A DNA stretch of 64,000 nt from Consotaella salsifontis (GCF_900167365.1 NZ_FUXL01000011.1:62001-126000), one strand, 5' to 3'. Shown: positions 34,283-43,127, counted from the stretch's first letter. A program made the numbers and translations. Notes: generated from the sequence alone by a model not told the origin.

Positions 34283-34897
34283 ATGCTGACGGGCGGCTTT
34301 GAAGGATCGACCCTGGAGCTGCGCGCCTCCCGCAATGGGGGGCGCCGCATCCGGGGGCGATTCCCCTATAACAAGCGCGCCGTGCTGTCTGACGGTGGCA
34401 GGACGGGCCGCCCTCGCAAGGAACAGTTCGCGCCTGGCGCCTTCACCTACAGCCTGGAGGCGCCCGCCGACATTCACCTGTTGGTCGGGCATTCCTTCGA
34501 CAGGCCGCTCGCCAGCAAGAACAACGGCACGCTGGTGTTCAACGACACGCCGGAGGCCCTGACCTTCGATGCCGAGATCGTGCCCGAGGTGGCCGATACC
34601 TCCTATGCCCAAGACCTGTTCGCGCTGATCACGTCCCGGCTGGTGTTCGGCCTGTCGCCGGGCTTCCGCATCCCACCGCCCGCCGCAGTGCCACTGGAGG
34701 AAGCCGAGACCGTCGAGGAAGAACCGCCGAGCCTCGGCCGCGCGCTGATACGGACGATCTTCCAGGCGATCCTATTCGAGCTGTCGATCGTGACGCGGCC
34801 TGCCTATGACGAGGCCACCGTCGAGGCCCGCAACTGGCAGACGACGCCCTCCGGCATCATCGTTCCGACCCATCATCTCAATCGCTGGAGGCTGTGA
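34283..34897 (+). CDS. HK97-family prohead protease
   Basis: 204 aa. The serine-protease U35 pattern is visible: RGRFPYNKRAVLSDGG start, FAPGAFTYSLE, HLLVGHSFDRPLA with the catalytic His, then ITSRLVFGLSPGFRIPP with the catalytic Ser, and LSIVTRPAYDEATVEAR near the end. It trims the capsid scaffold domain during maturation. Starts 1 nt after the capsid stop. Confidence 0.92.
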   Translation: MLTGGFEGSTLELRASRNGGRRIRGRFPYNKRAVLSDGGRTGRPRKEQFAPGAFTYSLEAPADIHLLVGHSFDRPLASKNNGTLVFNDTPEALTFDAEIVPEVADTSYAQDLFALITSRLVFGLSPGFRIPPPAAVPLEEAETVEEEPPSLGRALIRTIFQAILFELSIVTRPAYDEATVEARNWQTTPSGIIVPTHHLNRWRL

Positions 34898-35430
34898 TGG
34901 CGGACACGCTACGCCAGACCGAAGCCGCGCCGAGCGCCTATCCGACCCTATCCGTGGCGCTGTCGGCCGCTGCGGCGGCGCTAGACGCTGACATGATCTG
35001 GCAGCGCCTGGAAACCTACACCGCGCACCGCTGGAGCGAGCGAGCCGTCGAATGGATCGTGGAAGGTCCGGGCGGTTGGCAACCGCCGCTCAAGCCCGCG
35101 ACGATCGCCACCATGGAGGTTTGGCGCGGCGAGGCGTGGGAGACTGTGACCCTCTCGTCGTCGCCCTTCGGCGGCTTCTGCCTGTCAGGCTGCGGACCCT
35201 ACCGCTTCACCGGGACCGTTGGCGGCGGCGACGTTCCGGCCGCTGTCGCCGAAGCCTTCCGGCGCCTCGCCGAATACATGGCCGCGAAACCCGGCAAGGC
35301 GGGCGCGACCTCGGAAAGCACCTCGGCGGGCTCGATTTCCCTGACACACCACCGCTCGGCGTCCTGGCTCGCCGAGGCCATCAACAACAGCGGCGCCGGC
35401 GATCTGTTGCGCCCCTATCGGAGGGCCTGA
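34897..35430 (+). CDS. Putative head-tail adaptor (connector) protein
   Basis: 177 aa, start ATG 34897 in a TGATG overlap with the protease stop (a GTG at 34894 is also in frame). Placed between protease and portal. Alanine-rich helices (TLSVALSAAAAALDADMIWQRL; PAAVAEAFRRLAEYMAAKP) flank a beta-rich middle, like phage gp6/gp8-type connectors, though I cannot name the family with confidence. It would link portal and closure protein. Confidence 0.55.
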   Translation: MADTLRQTEAAPSAYPTLSVALSAAAAALDADMIWQRLETYTAHRWSERAVEWIVEGPGGWQPPLKPATIATMEVWRGEAWETVTLSSSPFGGFCLSGCGPYRFTGTVGGGDVPAAVAEAFRRLAEYMAAKPGKAGATSESTSAGSISLTHHRSASWLAEAINNSGAGDLLRPYRRA

Positions 35431-35431
35431 C

Positions 35432-36526
35432 ATGCTCGGATGGCTATTCGGAAAGCGTCATACTGTGAACGGTTCGCAGTATGAAAAGCGCTCGGCGGCG
35501 TCCGGCTTCACGGCGGAAATCATGGCGGCGCGGGAAGCCTATATCTCCGGGCGCACCGGCATCGCCGAGCTGACCGCCACCGCGCAAGGCTGCATATCGT
35601 TGTGGGAAGGGTGCTTCGCGCTCGCCGACGTGTCGGGAACCGACCTGATCGACCGGCACTCGCTGGCGCTGATCGGCCGTTCCCTGGCGCTTCGCGGCGA
35701 GGCCGTCTTCCTCATTGACGACGCCGGCTTGATCCCGTGCGCCGATTGGGATTTGCGGACCCGCAACGGCAAGCCGACCGCCTATCGTGTCAGCGTCTCG
35801 GAAGCCGGCGGCGGCCGCAACGAAACCGCCTTGGCCGGCGAGGTGCTGCATATCCGCATCGGCTGCGATCCGGTGGCACCCTACTACGGCACCCCGCCGC
35901 TGCGGCGAGCGAGCCTCACGGCGGGCATGTTGAACGCTATCGAAGTGGCGCTCGCCGAGGTTTACGAGAATGCGCCCCTGGGCTCGCAGATCGTGCCCTT
36001 CCCCGAGTCGCAGGAAACCGACCTTGAAGCGATGGGACGCGGCTTTCGCGGCCGACGCGGGCGCGTGCTGCTCCGCGAGTCCGTCAACGTGACGGCAGCG
36101 GGCGGCCCGGCTCCGCAACAGGACTGGCGCCCTCAAGACGTGACGCCGGACCTGTCGCGCTCCATGGCCGGCGAAACCCTCCAGGCGAGCCGTGACGCGA
36201 TCTGTGGAGCCTTCGGCGTGCTGCCGGCGCTGTTCGCCTCGAATGCGCAGGGACCGCTTGTCCGGGAAGCGCAACGGCACCTTGCGGGCTGGACCCTCCA
36301 GCCGATCGCCATGCTTCTCGCCGAGGAAGCGACCCGGAAGCTCGGCAGCGCCGTCATGGTGGACCTGCTGCGGCCCGTCCAGGCATTCGACGCCGGCGGC
36401 CGGGCGCGCGCACTCTCGACCATCGTCGAGGCCTTGGCGAAGGCCAAGGAAGCCGGCCTGTCGCCAGGCGACGTGAACGCGGCGCTGACGCTGGTGAACT
36501 GGGGCGAAAATGACAAGGCGGCCTGA
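35432..36526 (+). CDS. Phage portal protein
   Basis: 364 aa, toward the short side for HK97-type portals. MLGWLFGKRH start, AQGCISLWEGCFALADV, HIRIGCDPVAPYYGTPPLRRAS and the ICGAFGVLPALFASNAQGPL region with LAGWTLQPIAMLLAEEATRKL are typical. It forms the dodecameric DNA gate at a capsid vertex. Start is one base after the adaptor stop. It is the last head gene, at the far end from the terminase, which is unusual. Confidence 0.9.
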   Translation: MLGWLFGKRHTVNGSQYEKRSAASGFTAEIMAAREAYISGRTGIAELTATAQGCISLWEGCFALADVSGTDLIDRHSLALIGRSLALRGEAVFLIDDAGLIPCADWDLRTRNGKPTAYRVSVSEAGGGRNETALAGEVLHIRIGCDPVAPYYGTPPLRRASLTAGMLNAIEVALAEVYENAPLGSQIVPFPESQETDLEAMGRGFRGRRGRVLLRESVNVTAAGGPAPQQDWRPQDVTPDLSRSMAGETLQASRDAICGAFGVLPALFASNAQGPLVREAQRHLAGWTLQPIAMLLAEEATRKLGSAVMVDLLRPVQAFDAGGRARALSTIVEALAKAKEAGLSPGDVNAALTLVNWGENDKAA

Positions 36527-36528
36527 TC

Positions 36529-37119
36529 GTGCTGGCGCGAACCCCGATCCTTTCGATTCGCGTCCAGCCGGCGCCACCTCGGCGGCTCAATAAGGACCGG
36601 CGGCGAGCGCTGATCGACAAGCTAACTGAAATCATGCAGGCGGCCGAACCGACGCCTTTTGCCGCCGAGGGGCCGTGCCGGACTGGCGTTCGTCAAAGCT
36701 TGTGCCTTCAAGGCTGGCAGTGGGCTTATGCCGATGCGGCGGCGATCGATGTCGTCTCGGCGGCTTTGAGTATCGTGGGGGCGAAGCGCCCGAACTGGTA
36801 CGAAGGACAACCGGAGTGGACGCAACCCGGAGCCCTGCCGATCCTTCGCGAGCGGTGCGCCCGTTGTGGCAAGCCGCTCCCCGAAGAGAACCGGCTTTGG
36901 TGCAGCGATGTTTGCGCCCATGCTGCCAAGATGGACCGCCAGCGCCAGCGATGGGGCGAAGAAGCCTATTCACAGTGGAAGGCGAACAAGGCCGCATGGA
37001 TCGAACGTCAGCCGGCGCGGCGGTGCGAGGGCTGCGGCGGCATGTTCAAGCCGAAGCGCAAGCAACAGCGCTTCTGCTGCTACGTCTGCGCTGCCAATGA
37101 TCGGAGGGCTTGCGGATGA
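36529..37119 (+). CDS. Zinc-finger protein 1 at the element's right end
   Basis: 196 aa starting with GTG 36529, 2 nt after the portal stop. The first ~110 residues are not recognised. The C-terminal part has two FCS/MYM-like treble-clef fingers: RCARCGKPLPEENRLWCSDVC and RCEGCGGMFKPKRKQQRFCCYVC (spacing CxxC...CxxxC / CCxxC). Similar proteins occur in rhizobial prophages. A nucleic-acid binding role is likely; whether in packaging or gene control is unknown. Its stop overlaps the next start (ATGA). Confidence 0.7.
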   Translation: MLARTPILSIRVQPAPPRRLNKDRRRALIDKLTEIMQAAEPTPFAAEGPCRTGVRQSLCLQGWQWAYADAAAIDVVSAALSIVGAKRPNWYEGQPEWTQPGALPILRERCARCGKPLPEENRLWCSDVCAHAAKMDRQRQRWGEEAYSQWKANKAAWIERQPARRCEGCGGMFKPKRKQQRFCCYVCAANDRRACG

Positions 37120-37559
37120 AGCTCGAAGACCTTGCCGACGAAACATGCGCGTGGTGCGGAAAGGGCTACGAGGCCCGGAGCGTCTGGCAGAAATACTGCT
37201 GCGCCGGGTGCCGAGCCGCTTCCATCTCTGCTTTCCACAAGCAGGAGGTTCGAACCAAGCTCGCGAAGCTGACCTGCCAGCACTGCGGCGCGCCGATCGT
37301 CGGTGCCAAGAAGACCGACACCAAGTTCTGCTGCATCCCGTGCCGAACGGCGGCCCGGACGCTTCGGGAGAAGGGACCGCTTTCAGCCGTCCGGTGCATC
37401 GACTGCGGCGGGCCGATTCGTGGTGTCACTCGGCGCGACACCAAGCGGTGCGCCGAGTGTGCCCGGCTGGAGCATCGCAGGCGGGCGAAGGAACGAGCAA
37501 AGGCGAAGCGTCAGCGCGATGACGGCGGGTCTTCTGTGAAGCGGCCGATTGAAGCGTGA
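37116..37559 (+). CDS. Zinc-finger protein 2 (three CxxC modules)
   Basis: 147 aa from ATG 37116. Three modules: CAWCGKGYEARSVWQKYCC with CAGC, CQHCGAPIVGAKKTDTKFCC with CIPC, and CIDCGGPIRGVTRRDTKRC with CAEC, followed by a strongly basic tail (RRRAKERAKAKRQRDD). Fold resembles FCS/MYM-type zinc fingers. Last gene of the element, 95 nt before the attachment site. It looks like a paralogue of the preceding gene's fingers, and the basic tail suggests DNA or RNA binding. Confidence 0.7.
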   Translation: MKLEDLADETCAWCGKGYEARSVWQKYCCAGCRAASISAFHKQEVRTKLAKLTCQHCGAPIVGAKKTDTKFCCIPCRTAARTLREKGPLSAVRCIDCGGPIRGVTRRDTKRCAECARLEHRRRAKERAKAKRQRDDGGSSVKRPIEA

Positions 37560-37653
37560 TCCCAGGCGCGTTGGTCTGTGGAAATCCGGGCGATGGCAAC
37601 GGTTATGGCACGAGCCAATTCATCCACGGAAAATATTGATTTCATTAGCGGTC

Positions 37654-37667
37654 TGGCGGAGAGGATG
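37654..37667 (+). repeat. Right attachment-site core (attR) within tRNA-Ser
   Basis: TGGCGGAGAGGATG, identical to 26595-26608. It covers the CCA, discriminator, 3' acceptor strand and first T-stem bases of the tRNA. Integration at a tRNA 3' end that keeps the tRNA intact is the usual habit of P4-type integrases. Confidence 0.75.
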
Positions 37668-37744
37668 GGATTCGAACCCACGATACGCTTTTGACGTATA
37701 CTCCCTTAGCAGGGGAGCGCCTTCGACCACTCGGCCACCTCTCC
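37654..37744 (-). tRNA. tRNA-Ser (anticodon GCT), CCA encoded
   Basis: Minus strand. The acceptor stem GGAGAGG (37744-37738) pairs with CCTCTCC (37664-37658), then discriminator G and CCA (37656-37654). The anticodon stem-loop reads CTCCC-CTGCTAA-GGGAG with GCT at 37710-37708. The long variable arm (TATACGT...GCGTATC) marks a class II tRNA. T-loop GTTCGAATC is present. Intact and functional-looking despite hosting the element's right attachment site. Confidence 0.97.
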
Positions 37745-38073
37745 GGTGCGTTCCTCCTACCAGATGAAGTCCAGATTTCAAGGAGATTTACCGCAAGAGC
37801 GATGATTTCGGCTGATCTCGTGGCAAACAGGCGTTTCAAACGGCGGCTCGAGGCCCTGACCGGACCGAAATTCCGGCTTTCTTCGCAGGGATCGACAGTT
37901 CATCGCTCGCCGTGGCGCCCCTGAAGCTTGGTATGCTCGCAGGTTTTTCCGGCTCGCTCGTCTGCATCAGAACCCGCACAATTGACGCCGATCACTTGTT
38001 TGCCTTGCCGTCCTTGGATAAACCATTGGAAAACCGATGATCCGGGGGCCCCGCGGGATCGCGAGCGACTGCC
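37745..38073. other. Non-coding gap between tRNA-Ser and the LysM gene
   Basis: 329 nt. It should contain the tRNA promoter on the minus strand and a promoter for the LysM gene. Open frames here are short shadows. I saw no terminator hairpin with a T-run or any other named element. Confidence 0.5.
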
Positions 38074-39573
38074 ATGAAACGTCCTTTGCCCGCCACTCTG
38101 ATTTCCTCATGCGCGCTGCTTGCAGCCGTCCTGGCCGGCTATTGGAGCGTTCTCGATCGGGGGAACTCGATCACGCCGCGGCCGGCCGCGGACGACGCGC
38201 CAATGGCAGCGTCCTCGGGCGTTGACGCGCCAACGGCTGGCACTGAGGCCGGCCAGTCCGGTACAGATGTCGCCTCGCTTGCAGACAGTTCGAAGGTCGA
38301 CGTCGGGGCTTCGAGCGCCGACGTCGACAAATCTGTCGACAAACCCAATGACGCGATGCCGGCCTCGGCGGTCAAGCCGCCATTACCCTCGCAAGGGGCG
38401 GAAGCGGGCGGAAGCGCCAAGCCAAGATTTGATCTGCTGCGCGTGGAGCCGGATGGCTCGACGGTCATCGCCGGCCGAGCGCCGGCGGGCGCGACGGTCG
38501 TGCTGGTGGAGGAAGGCAGAACGCTGGCCATCGACAAGGCCGGGCCCGACGGGGATTTTGCTCTGGTGCTCGATCAGCCTCTGGCGACGGGGCCGCACCA
38601 GATGCGCCTGGCCTTGGCGGATGAAAATGGCGCAACGACGGTGCTGTCGGATGACGTGGCCGTGGTCAGCGTTCCGCCGCGCGGGCACGAGAGCGATCTC
38701 CTGGCGATGATCGAGGCGCCGGGACAGCCCTCGCGTCTGGTCAGTGTGCCTGCTGTGAATGGGCCCGCGGAGAAAGTTGCCAGTCTCGGGCCGTCCGATA
38801 AGCCGTCGGCTTCGTCGAACTCGCCCGACGCGGCCACCACCGCTGAGGCCGAGTCTTCTGCGCCTCTGGCCAAGGGCGCGGCCGACTCCGCTGTCGCGGA
38901 TATCGGCGCGGCGACGCTGGTAACGCCGACGTCCAATCCTGGATCTGCCAACAATCCCGCATCTGCCCATGCTGCCGCGGCCAACGCCGTCCTGATGGTG
39001 GAGGCGGTGGAGGTGGAAGGCGACAAGATGTTCGTCGCCGGGGCAGCAGAGGATGGCTCGACCGTCCGCGTCTATCTCGACAACGGCTTGCTGGGCGAGG
39101 ATCATACCTCTTCCAAGCGGCGCTTCCTCGTTGCCGGACGGACTGCCGTTCCCGTTGGCAACCATTTGGTGCGCGCTGACCAGATCGGGCAGGACGGCGC
39201 CGTCGCCGCTCGCGTCGAGGTGGTCTTCAACCGTCCTAACGAACATGACACGGCAGCCGTGGCGCCCGGCATGTCGAGCGGCGACGACCGGGCGTCGACC
39301 CAGCCGGACGAGCAGGTTTCCGATGCGGCTCAGTCCATCGCGGTGCTGCGCCAGCCGCCCCTTGTGCCCCAGGACGGACGCGTGATCATTCGCAAGGGTG
39401 ACACGCTCTGGGCTATCTCGCGCGACACCTACGGCCTTGGCAGGCGCTATACCGTGATCTATGTGGCCAATGGGGATCAGATCCGCGATCCGGACCGCAT
39501 CTTCCCCGGCCAGGTGTTTCGCCTTCCCGTGGACGAGGGGGAAGCGAAAGATCGCGCGGCCGCAGTGAACTGA
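38074..39573 (+). CDS. LysM-domain envelope protein with Ig-like segments
   Basis: 499 aa. An N-terminal hydrophobic segment (LISSCALLAAVLAGYWSVL) acts as signal or anchor. It is followed by a Ser/Ala/Asp-rich linker, an Ig-like beta segment at ~125-210 (RVEPDGSTVIAGRAPAGATVV), another Ala-rich linker, a second similar segment at ~308-388, and a C-terminal LysM domain at ~430-487 (IIRKGDTLWAISRDTYG to FPGQVFRLP). LysM binds peptidoglycan, so it is a periplasmic wall-binding protein. Rhizobial genomes often have one such protein; the exact role is unknown. Confidence 0.8.
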   Translation: MKRPLPATLISSCALLAAVLAGYWSVLDRGNSITPRPAADDAPMAASSGVDAPTAGTEAGQSGTDVASLADSSKVDVGASSADVDKSVDKPNDAMPASAVKPPLPSQGAEAGGSAKPRFDLLRVEPDGSTVIAGRAPAGATVVLVEEGRTLAIDKAGPDGDFALVLDQPLATGPHQMRLALADENGATTVLSDDVAVVSVPPRGHESDLLAMIEAPGQPSRLVSVPAVNGPAEKVASLGPSDKPSASSNSPDAATTAEAESSAPLAKGAADSAVADIGAATLVTPTSNPGSANNPASAHAAAANAVLMVEAVEVEGDKMFVAGAAEDGSTVRVYLDNGLLGEDHTSSKRRFLVAGRTAVPVGNHLVRADQIGQDGAVAARVEVVFNRPNEHDTAAVAPGMSSGDDRASTQPDEQVSDAAQSIAVLRQPPLVPQDGRVIIRKGDTLWAISRDTYGLGRRYTVIYVANGDQIRDPDRIFPGQVFRLPVDEGEAKDRAAAVN

Positions 39574-39657
39574 GGCCACTCAAACATCTTTTTGGCGCGG
39601 CTTTGAGGCGGAGCGGTCCTGCTTCGCCCAAAGCCGTTTTGTCGACGGAAGCAGGCA

Positions 39658-41553
39658 TTGACCAAACCACCGCGCAAGACGGTCTCGGCTGACAGCGGAG
39701 GCACATTCACCACGCTGCGAAATCTCTGGCCCTATATGTGGCCGGACGATCGACCGGACCTCAAGGCTCGGGTGCTGTGGGCCTCGGTCTTCCTGGTGCT
39801 CGCCAAGGTGCTGACCGTTCTTATCCCCTACTTCTATAAATGGGCTACGGACGCGCTCAACGGCACCCATTCGGCGCGCGATTGGCTCCCCTTGGCCATC
39901 ACCGGCGCGGTGACGCTGGTCGTCGCCTATAATTTCGCGCGCGTCGTCGCGGTCGCTCTCAACCAGCTTCGCGACGCGCTGTTCGCCCGTGTGGGGCAGC
40001 ATGCGGTGCGCCAGCTCGGCCGCCGGACCTTCGTCCATATGCACCGGCTGTCGCTGCGCTTTCATCTGGAGCGGCGCACCGGCGGGCTGTCGCGCATCAT
40101 CGATCGCGGCACCAAGGGGATCGAGGCGATCGTCCGCTTCACCATCCTCAACACCCTGCCGACATTGCTGGAGTTCGCGCTCACCGCGGTCATCTTCGTC
40201 CTTGCCTACGGCTTCTCCTATTTCGTCGTCGTTGCCGTCACGGTCGGCCTTTATCTCTGGTTCACGGTGGCGGCCAGCAACTGGCGTATCGCCATCCGCC
40301 GCGAGATGAACGACTCCGATAACGATGCAGGCACCAAGGTCATCGACTCGCTGCTCAACTTCGAGACGGTCAAGTATTTCGGCAATGAGCGGATGGAGGT
40401 CGAGCGCTTCGACGGTGCCATGGCGCGCTACGAGGCTGCGGCCATCCGCATCTGGACCTCGCTCGGCTGGCTCAATTTCGGCCAGGGCGCGATCTTCGGC
40501 CTAGGGATGGCGGCGGTCATGGTGATGTCGGCGCTGGAGGTTCGAGCGGGCACGCAGACCCTCGGCGATTTCGTCTTCATCAACGCGCTGCTGATGCAGC
40601 TCTCGATCCCGCTCAATTTCATCGGCTCGATCTATCGAGAGATCCGACAGGGACTGACGGATATCGAGCAGATGTTCGCGCTCCTCGACGTCGAGCAGGA
40701 GGTCAAGGACAAGGACGGTGCGCCGGACCTCGTGGTAACGGATGGCGCCATTCGTTTCGAGGACGTCCGATTCGGCTATGATCCCGAGCGTGAGATCCTG
40801 AAGGGCATCTCCTTCGAGGTGCCGCCGGGCCATTCGGTGGCCATTGTCGGGCCGTCCGGCGCGGGCAAGTCGACCATCTCGCGTCTGCTTTTCCGCTTCT
40901 ACGACGTCACCGCCGGGCGCATCCTCGTCGACGGGCAGAATCTCGCCGATGTCGCGCAGGAGAGCGTGCGCGCGAGGGTCGGCATCGTGCCGCAGGATAC
41001 GGTGCTGTTCAACGATACCATCGCCTACAATATCCGCTATGGCCGGACCGACGCCAGCGACGAGGAGGTGCGGCGAGCCGCCGAACTGGCGCAGATTTCG
41101 GACTTCATCGAAACGCTGCCTTTGGGCTTCGACACCATGGTCGGGGAGCGCGGGCTGAAGCTCTCTGGCGGCGAGAAGCAGCGCGTCGCCATCGCTCGCA
41201 CCATCCTCAAGGCGCCGCCAATTCTGGTGCTGGACGAGGCGACGTCGGCGCTCGATACCCACACGGAGCAGGAGATTCAGTCGGCGCTCGATCTGGTGTC
41301 GAGGAACCGCACGACGCTGACCATCGCCCACCGCCTGTCCACCATCGTCAATGCCAACGAGATCATCGTGCTCAAGGCCGGCGAGATCGTCGAGCGCGGG
41401 GATCATCGAACCCTTTTGGAGCTTGGCGGCCTCTACGCGGAGATGTGGGCGATGCAGCGCGAGGCGAGCGAAGCGGAAGAGGCGCTGCGTCGGGCTCGCG
41501 AAACCGATGCGATTGGTGCTATCGAACGGCGCAAGCCGGCGGAAGTCAACTGA
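39658..41553 (+). CDS. Atm1-type ABC exporter (half-transporter, heavy-metal/glutathione-conjugate family)
   Basis: 631 aa, starting at TTG 39658 behind GGAAGCAGG. Residues ~30-330 hold six membrane helices (WASVFLVLAKVLTVLIPYFY as the first) with the HMT/ATM-type DSLLNFETVKYFGNE motif. The ATPase has [18 protein letters not shown], signature LSGGEKQRVAIARTI, and LVLDEATSALDTHTEQ. Bacterial Atm1 relatives export glutathione complexes and aid metal detoxification or Fe-S export. Precedes the phospholipid genes without an obvious functional link. Confidence 0.9.
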   Translation: MTKPPRKTVSADSGGTFTTLRNLWPYMWPDDRPDLKARVLWASVFLVLAKVLTVLIPYFYKWATDALNGTHSARDWLPLAITGAVTLVVAYNFARVVAVALNQLRDALFARVGQHAVRQLGRRTFVHMHRLSLRFHLERRTGGLSRIIDRGTKGIEAIVRFTILNTLPTLLEFALTAVIFVLAYGFSYFVVVAVTVGLYLWFTVAASNWRIAIRREMNDSDNDAGTKVIDSLLNFETVKYFGNERMEVERFDGAMARYEAAAIRIWTSLGWLNFGQGAIFGLGMAAVMVMSALEVRAGTQTLGDFVFINALLMQLSIPLNFIGSIYREIRQGLTDIEQMFALLDVEQEVKDKDGAPDLVVTDGAIRFEDVRFGYDPEREILKGISFEVPPGHSVAIVGPSGAGKSTISRLLFRFYDVTAGRILVDGQNLADVAQESVRARVGIVPQDTVLFNDTIAYNIRYGRTDASDEEVRRAAELAQISDFIETLPLGFDTMVGERGLKLSGGEKQRVAIARTILKAPPILVLDEATSALDTHTEQEIQSALDLVSRNRTTLTIAHRLSTIVNANEIIVLKAGEIVERGDHRTLLELGGLYAEMWAMQREASEAEEALRRARETDAIGAIERRKPAEVN

Positions 41554-41604
41554 TCGCGGGGCGCGCTCATCCCGTCCAGGCCGGCAAGGGAGATGCCTGA
41601 CACC

Positions 41605-42303
41605 ATGCATATCTTCGCATCCATTCGAAACGCTCTGGCCCCGGTTCACCGGGCGGGGTGGCCTTTCGTCGCCGGCTTCTTCGTGGTGTCGGTGGTGCTC
41701 GGCTTCCTGTGGCAGCCGCTGTTCTGGATCGGATTCATCCTGACGCTGTGGTGCGCGTATTTCTTCCGCGACCCCCAAAGGGTGACGCCGCTCGCAGAAC
41801 ACCTCGTGATGAGCCCGGCCGACGGCCGCGTCTCCCTGGTCGGTCATGTCCTGCCGCCGCGAGAGCTGGATCTCGGCGACGAGCCGATGCTGCGGATTTC
41901 GATCTTCATGGACGTGTTCTCCTGCCATGTGAACCGCAGCCCCGTGCGCGGAAAGATCAGCCGCATCATTTATCGCGCGGGCCAGTTCCGGAACGCCGAG
42001 CTCGACAAGGCCAGCGAGGACAACGAGCGCAACTCGCTGGTTTTGGAAACGGCGAGGGGAGAGATTGGCGTCGTTCAGATCGCGGGGCTCATTGCCCGGC
42101 GTATCGTGTGCTGGTCCGCCAGCGGCGACCGGCTCGAGGCGGGCGAGCGTTTCGGCCTGATCCGCTTCGGCTCGCGCCTCGATGTCTATTTACCTGATGG
42201 CGCGGTCGCGCGAGTCGCCGAAGGCCAGAACGCATTTGCCGGCGAGACCGTCATCGCGGAATTCGGGGAGGGCCTTGTTTCGTGGCCCGCGCGGCGCGAC
42301 TGA
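41605..42303 (+). CDS. psd: Phosphatidylserine decarboxylase proenzyme (short type)
   Basis: 232 aa from ATG 41605, chosen because the rhizobial family begins at this point ([15 protein letters not shown]); ATG 41593 would add four residues. [31 protein letters not shown] and the [13 protein letters not shown] end are diagnostic. The self-cleavage serine that becomes the pyruvoyl group is the Ser of FGSR. It forms phosphatidylethanolamine at the inner membrane; N-terminal helices are present. Stop overlaps pssA. Confidence 0.95.
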   Translation: MHIFASIRNALAPVHRAGWPFVAGFFVVSVVLGFLWQPLFWIGFILTLWCAYFFRDPQRVTPLAEHLVMSPADGRVSLVGHVLPPRELDLGDEPMLRISIFMDVFSCHVNRSPVRGKISRIIYRAGQFRNAELDKASEDNERNSLVLETARGEIGVVQIAGLIARRIVCWSASGDRLEAGERFGLIRFGSRLDVYLPDGAVARVAEGQNAFAGETVIAEFGEGLVSWPARRD

Positions 42304-43127
42304 TGGCCGGCCCTTCTCCCTTCGCGCCGTTCGACGGCGAGGACGAGGGCGCGTCCGCCCGCCGCCGCATCCCGTTCCGCAGCATCATCCCCAATCTCAT
42401 CACGCTGCTCGCCATCTGCGCCGGCATGACGGGCGTCCGGCTTGCCTTTGAGGGGCGCTTTGAGATCGCCGTCGCCATGGTTCTCGGCGCCGCAGCCCTC
42501 GACGGCATCGATGGCCGCATCGCGCGCCTGCTGAAGGGGCAGAGCCGCTTTGGCGCCGAGATGGATTCGCTCGCCGACATCGTCAATTTCGGCATCGCGC
42601 CGGGTCTGCTGCTCTACGCCCACACGCTAAAGGAGGCGGGGTCGCTCGGCTGGATCGCGGCGCTCCTCTACGCCACCGCCTGCGCCCTGCGTCTGGCGCG
42701 GTTCAACACCATGCTCGACGATCCGCACCAGCCGAAATGGCACACCGGCTACTTTGTCGGTGTGCCCGCGCCGGCGGGGGCGGGGCTGGCGATGCTGCCC
42801 ATGTATCTCAGCTTCATGGGCGTCGACCTTGGTTATTATCCGGCGACGGCGACGCTCTCGGCTCTCTATATCGTCTTCATCGGTCTGTTGATGGTGAGCC
42901 GCCTGCCGACCTTTTCCGGCAAGAGCGTCGGCATCCGCCTGAGGCGCGACGTGGTGGTTCCGCTCATTCTGCTCGTCGTGCTCTACGTCGCGTTGCTCAT
43001 GAGCTTCCTCTGGCAGACGCTGGCGGCGACGGCAGTCGCCTATTTCATCTCCATCGTCTTCTCTGTCCGGTCCTATCGCGAGCGCGCCCGGCGCGAGCGC
43101 GAACACGAGCACGAGCACGGCTACTGA
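42303..43127 (+). CDS. pssA: CDP-diacylglycerol-serine O-phosphatidyltransferase
   Basis: 274 aa. The CDP-alcohol phosphotransferase signature is intact: DGIDGRIARLLKGQSRFGAE then MDSLAD. NLITLLAICAGMTG and several later membrane helices place it in the membrane. It makes phosphatidylserine, the substrate of psd, with which it shares a 1-nt TGATG overlap. The C-terminus is a charged His/Glu/Arg tail (EREHEHEHGY). Confidence 0.95.
   Translation: MAGPSPFAPFDGEDEGASARRRIPFRSIIPNLITLLAICAGMTGVRLAFEGRFEIAVAMVLGAAALDGIDGRIARLLKGQSRFGAEMDSLADIVNFGIAPGLLLYAHTLKEAGSLGWIAALLYATACALRLARFNTMLDDPHQPKWHTGYFVGVPAPAGAGLAMLPMYLSFMGVDLGYYPATATLSALYIVFIGLLMVSRLPTFSGKSVGIRLRRDVVVPLILLVVLYVALLMSFLWQTLAATAVAYFISIVFSVRSYRERARREREHEHEHGY

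Larger units (their letters stand above)
26595..37667. mobile_element. Integrated tail-less phage satellite (capsid-forming PICI-like), ~11 kb
   Basis: Bounded by 14-bp direct repeats, the right one being the 3' end of tRNA-Ser(GCT). All genes point right: tyrosine integrase, an uncharacterised element protein, AlpA regulator, three small ORFs, a winged-helix replication initiator with internal iterons, then a second transcript with head closure, a 32-codon ORF, large terminase, HNH, capsid, prohead protease, adaptor, portal and two zinc-finger proteins. No tail tube, tape measure, baseplate, fibre, holin, lysin or CI-type repressor lies inside. Genes overlap by 1-10 nt and look intact. Capsid-forming phage-inducible chromosomal islands have this content (Int, AlpA, Rep, own head and packaging genes, no tails). 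A decayed prophage is the main alternative, but the neat boundaries and absence of pseudogenes argue against it. Confidence 0.8.

Noticed and set aside
33817-34350. 177-codon minus-strand frame opposite the capsid gene
   Set aside because: Antisense to a clear HK97 capsid gene; no features of its own.
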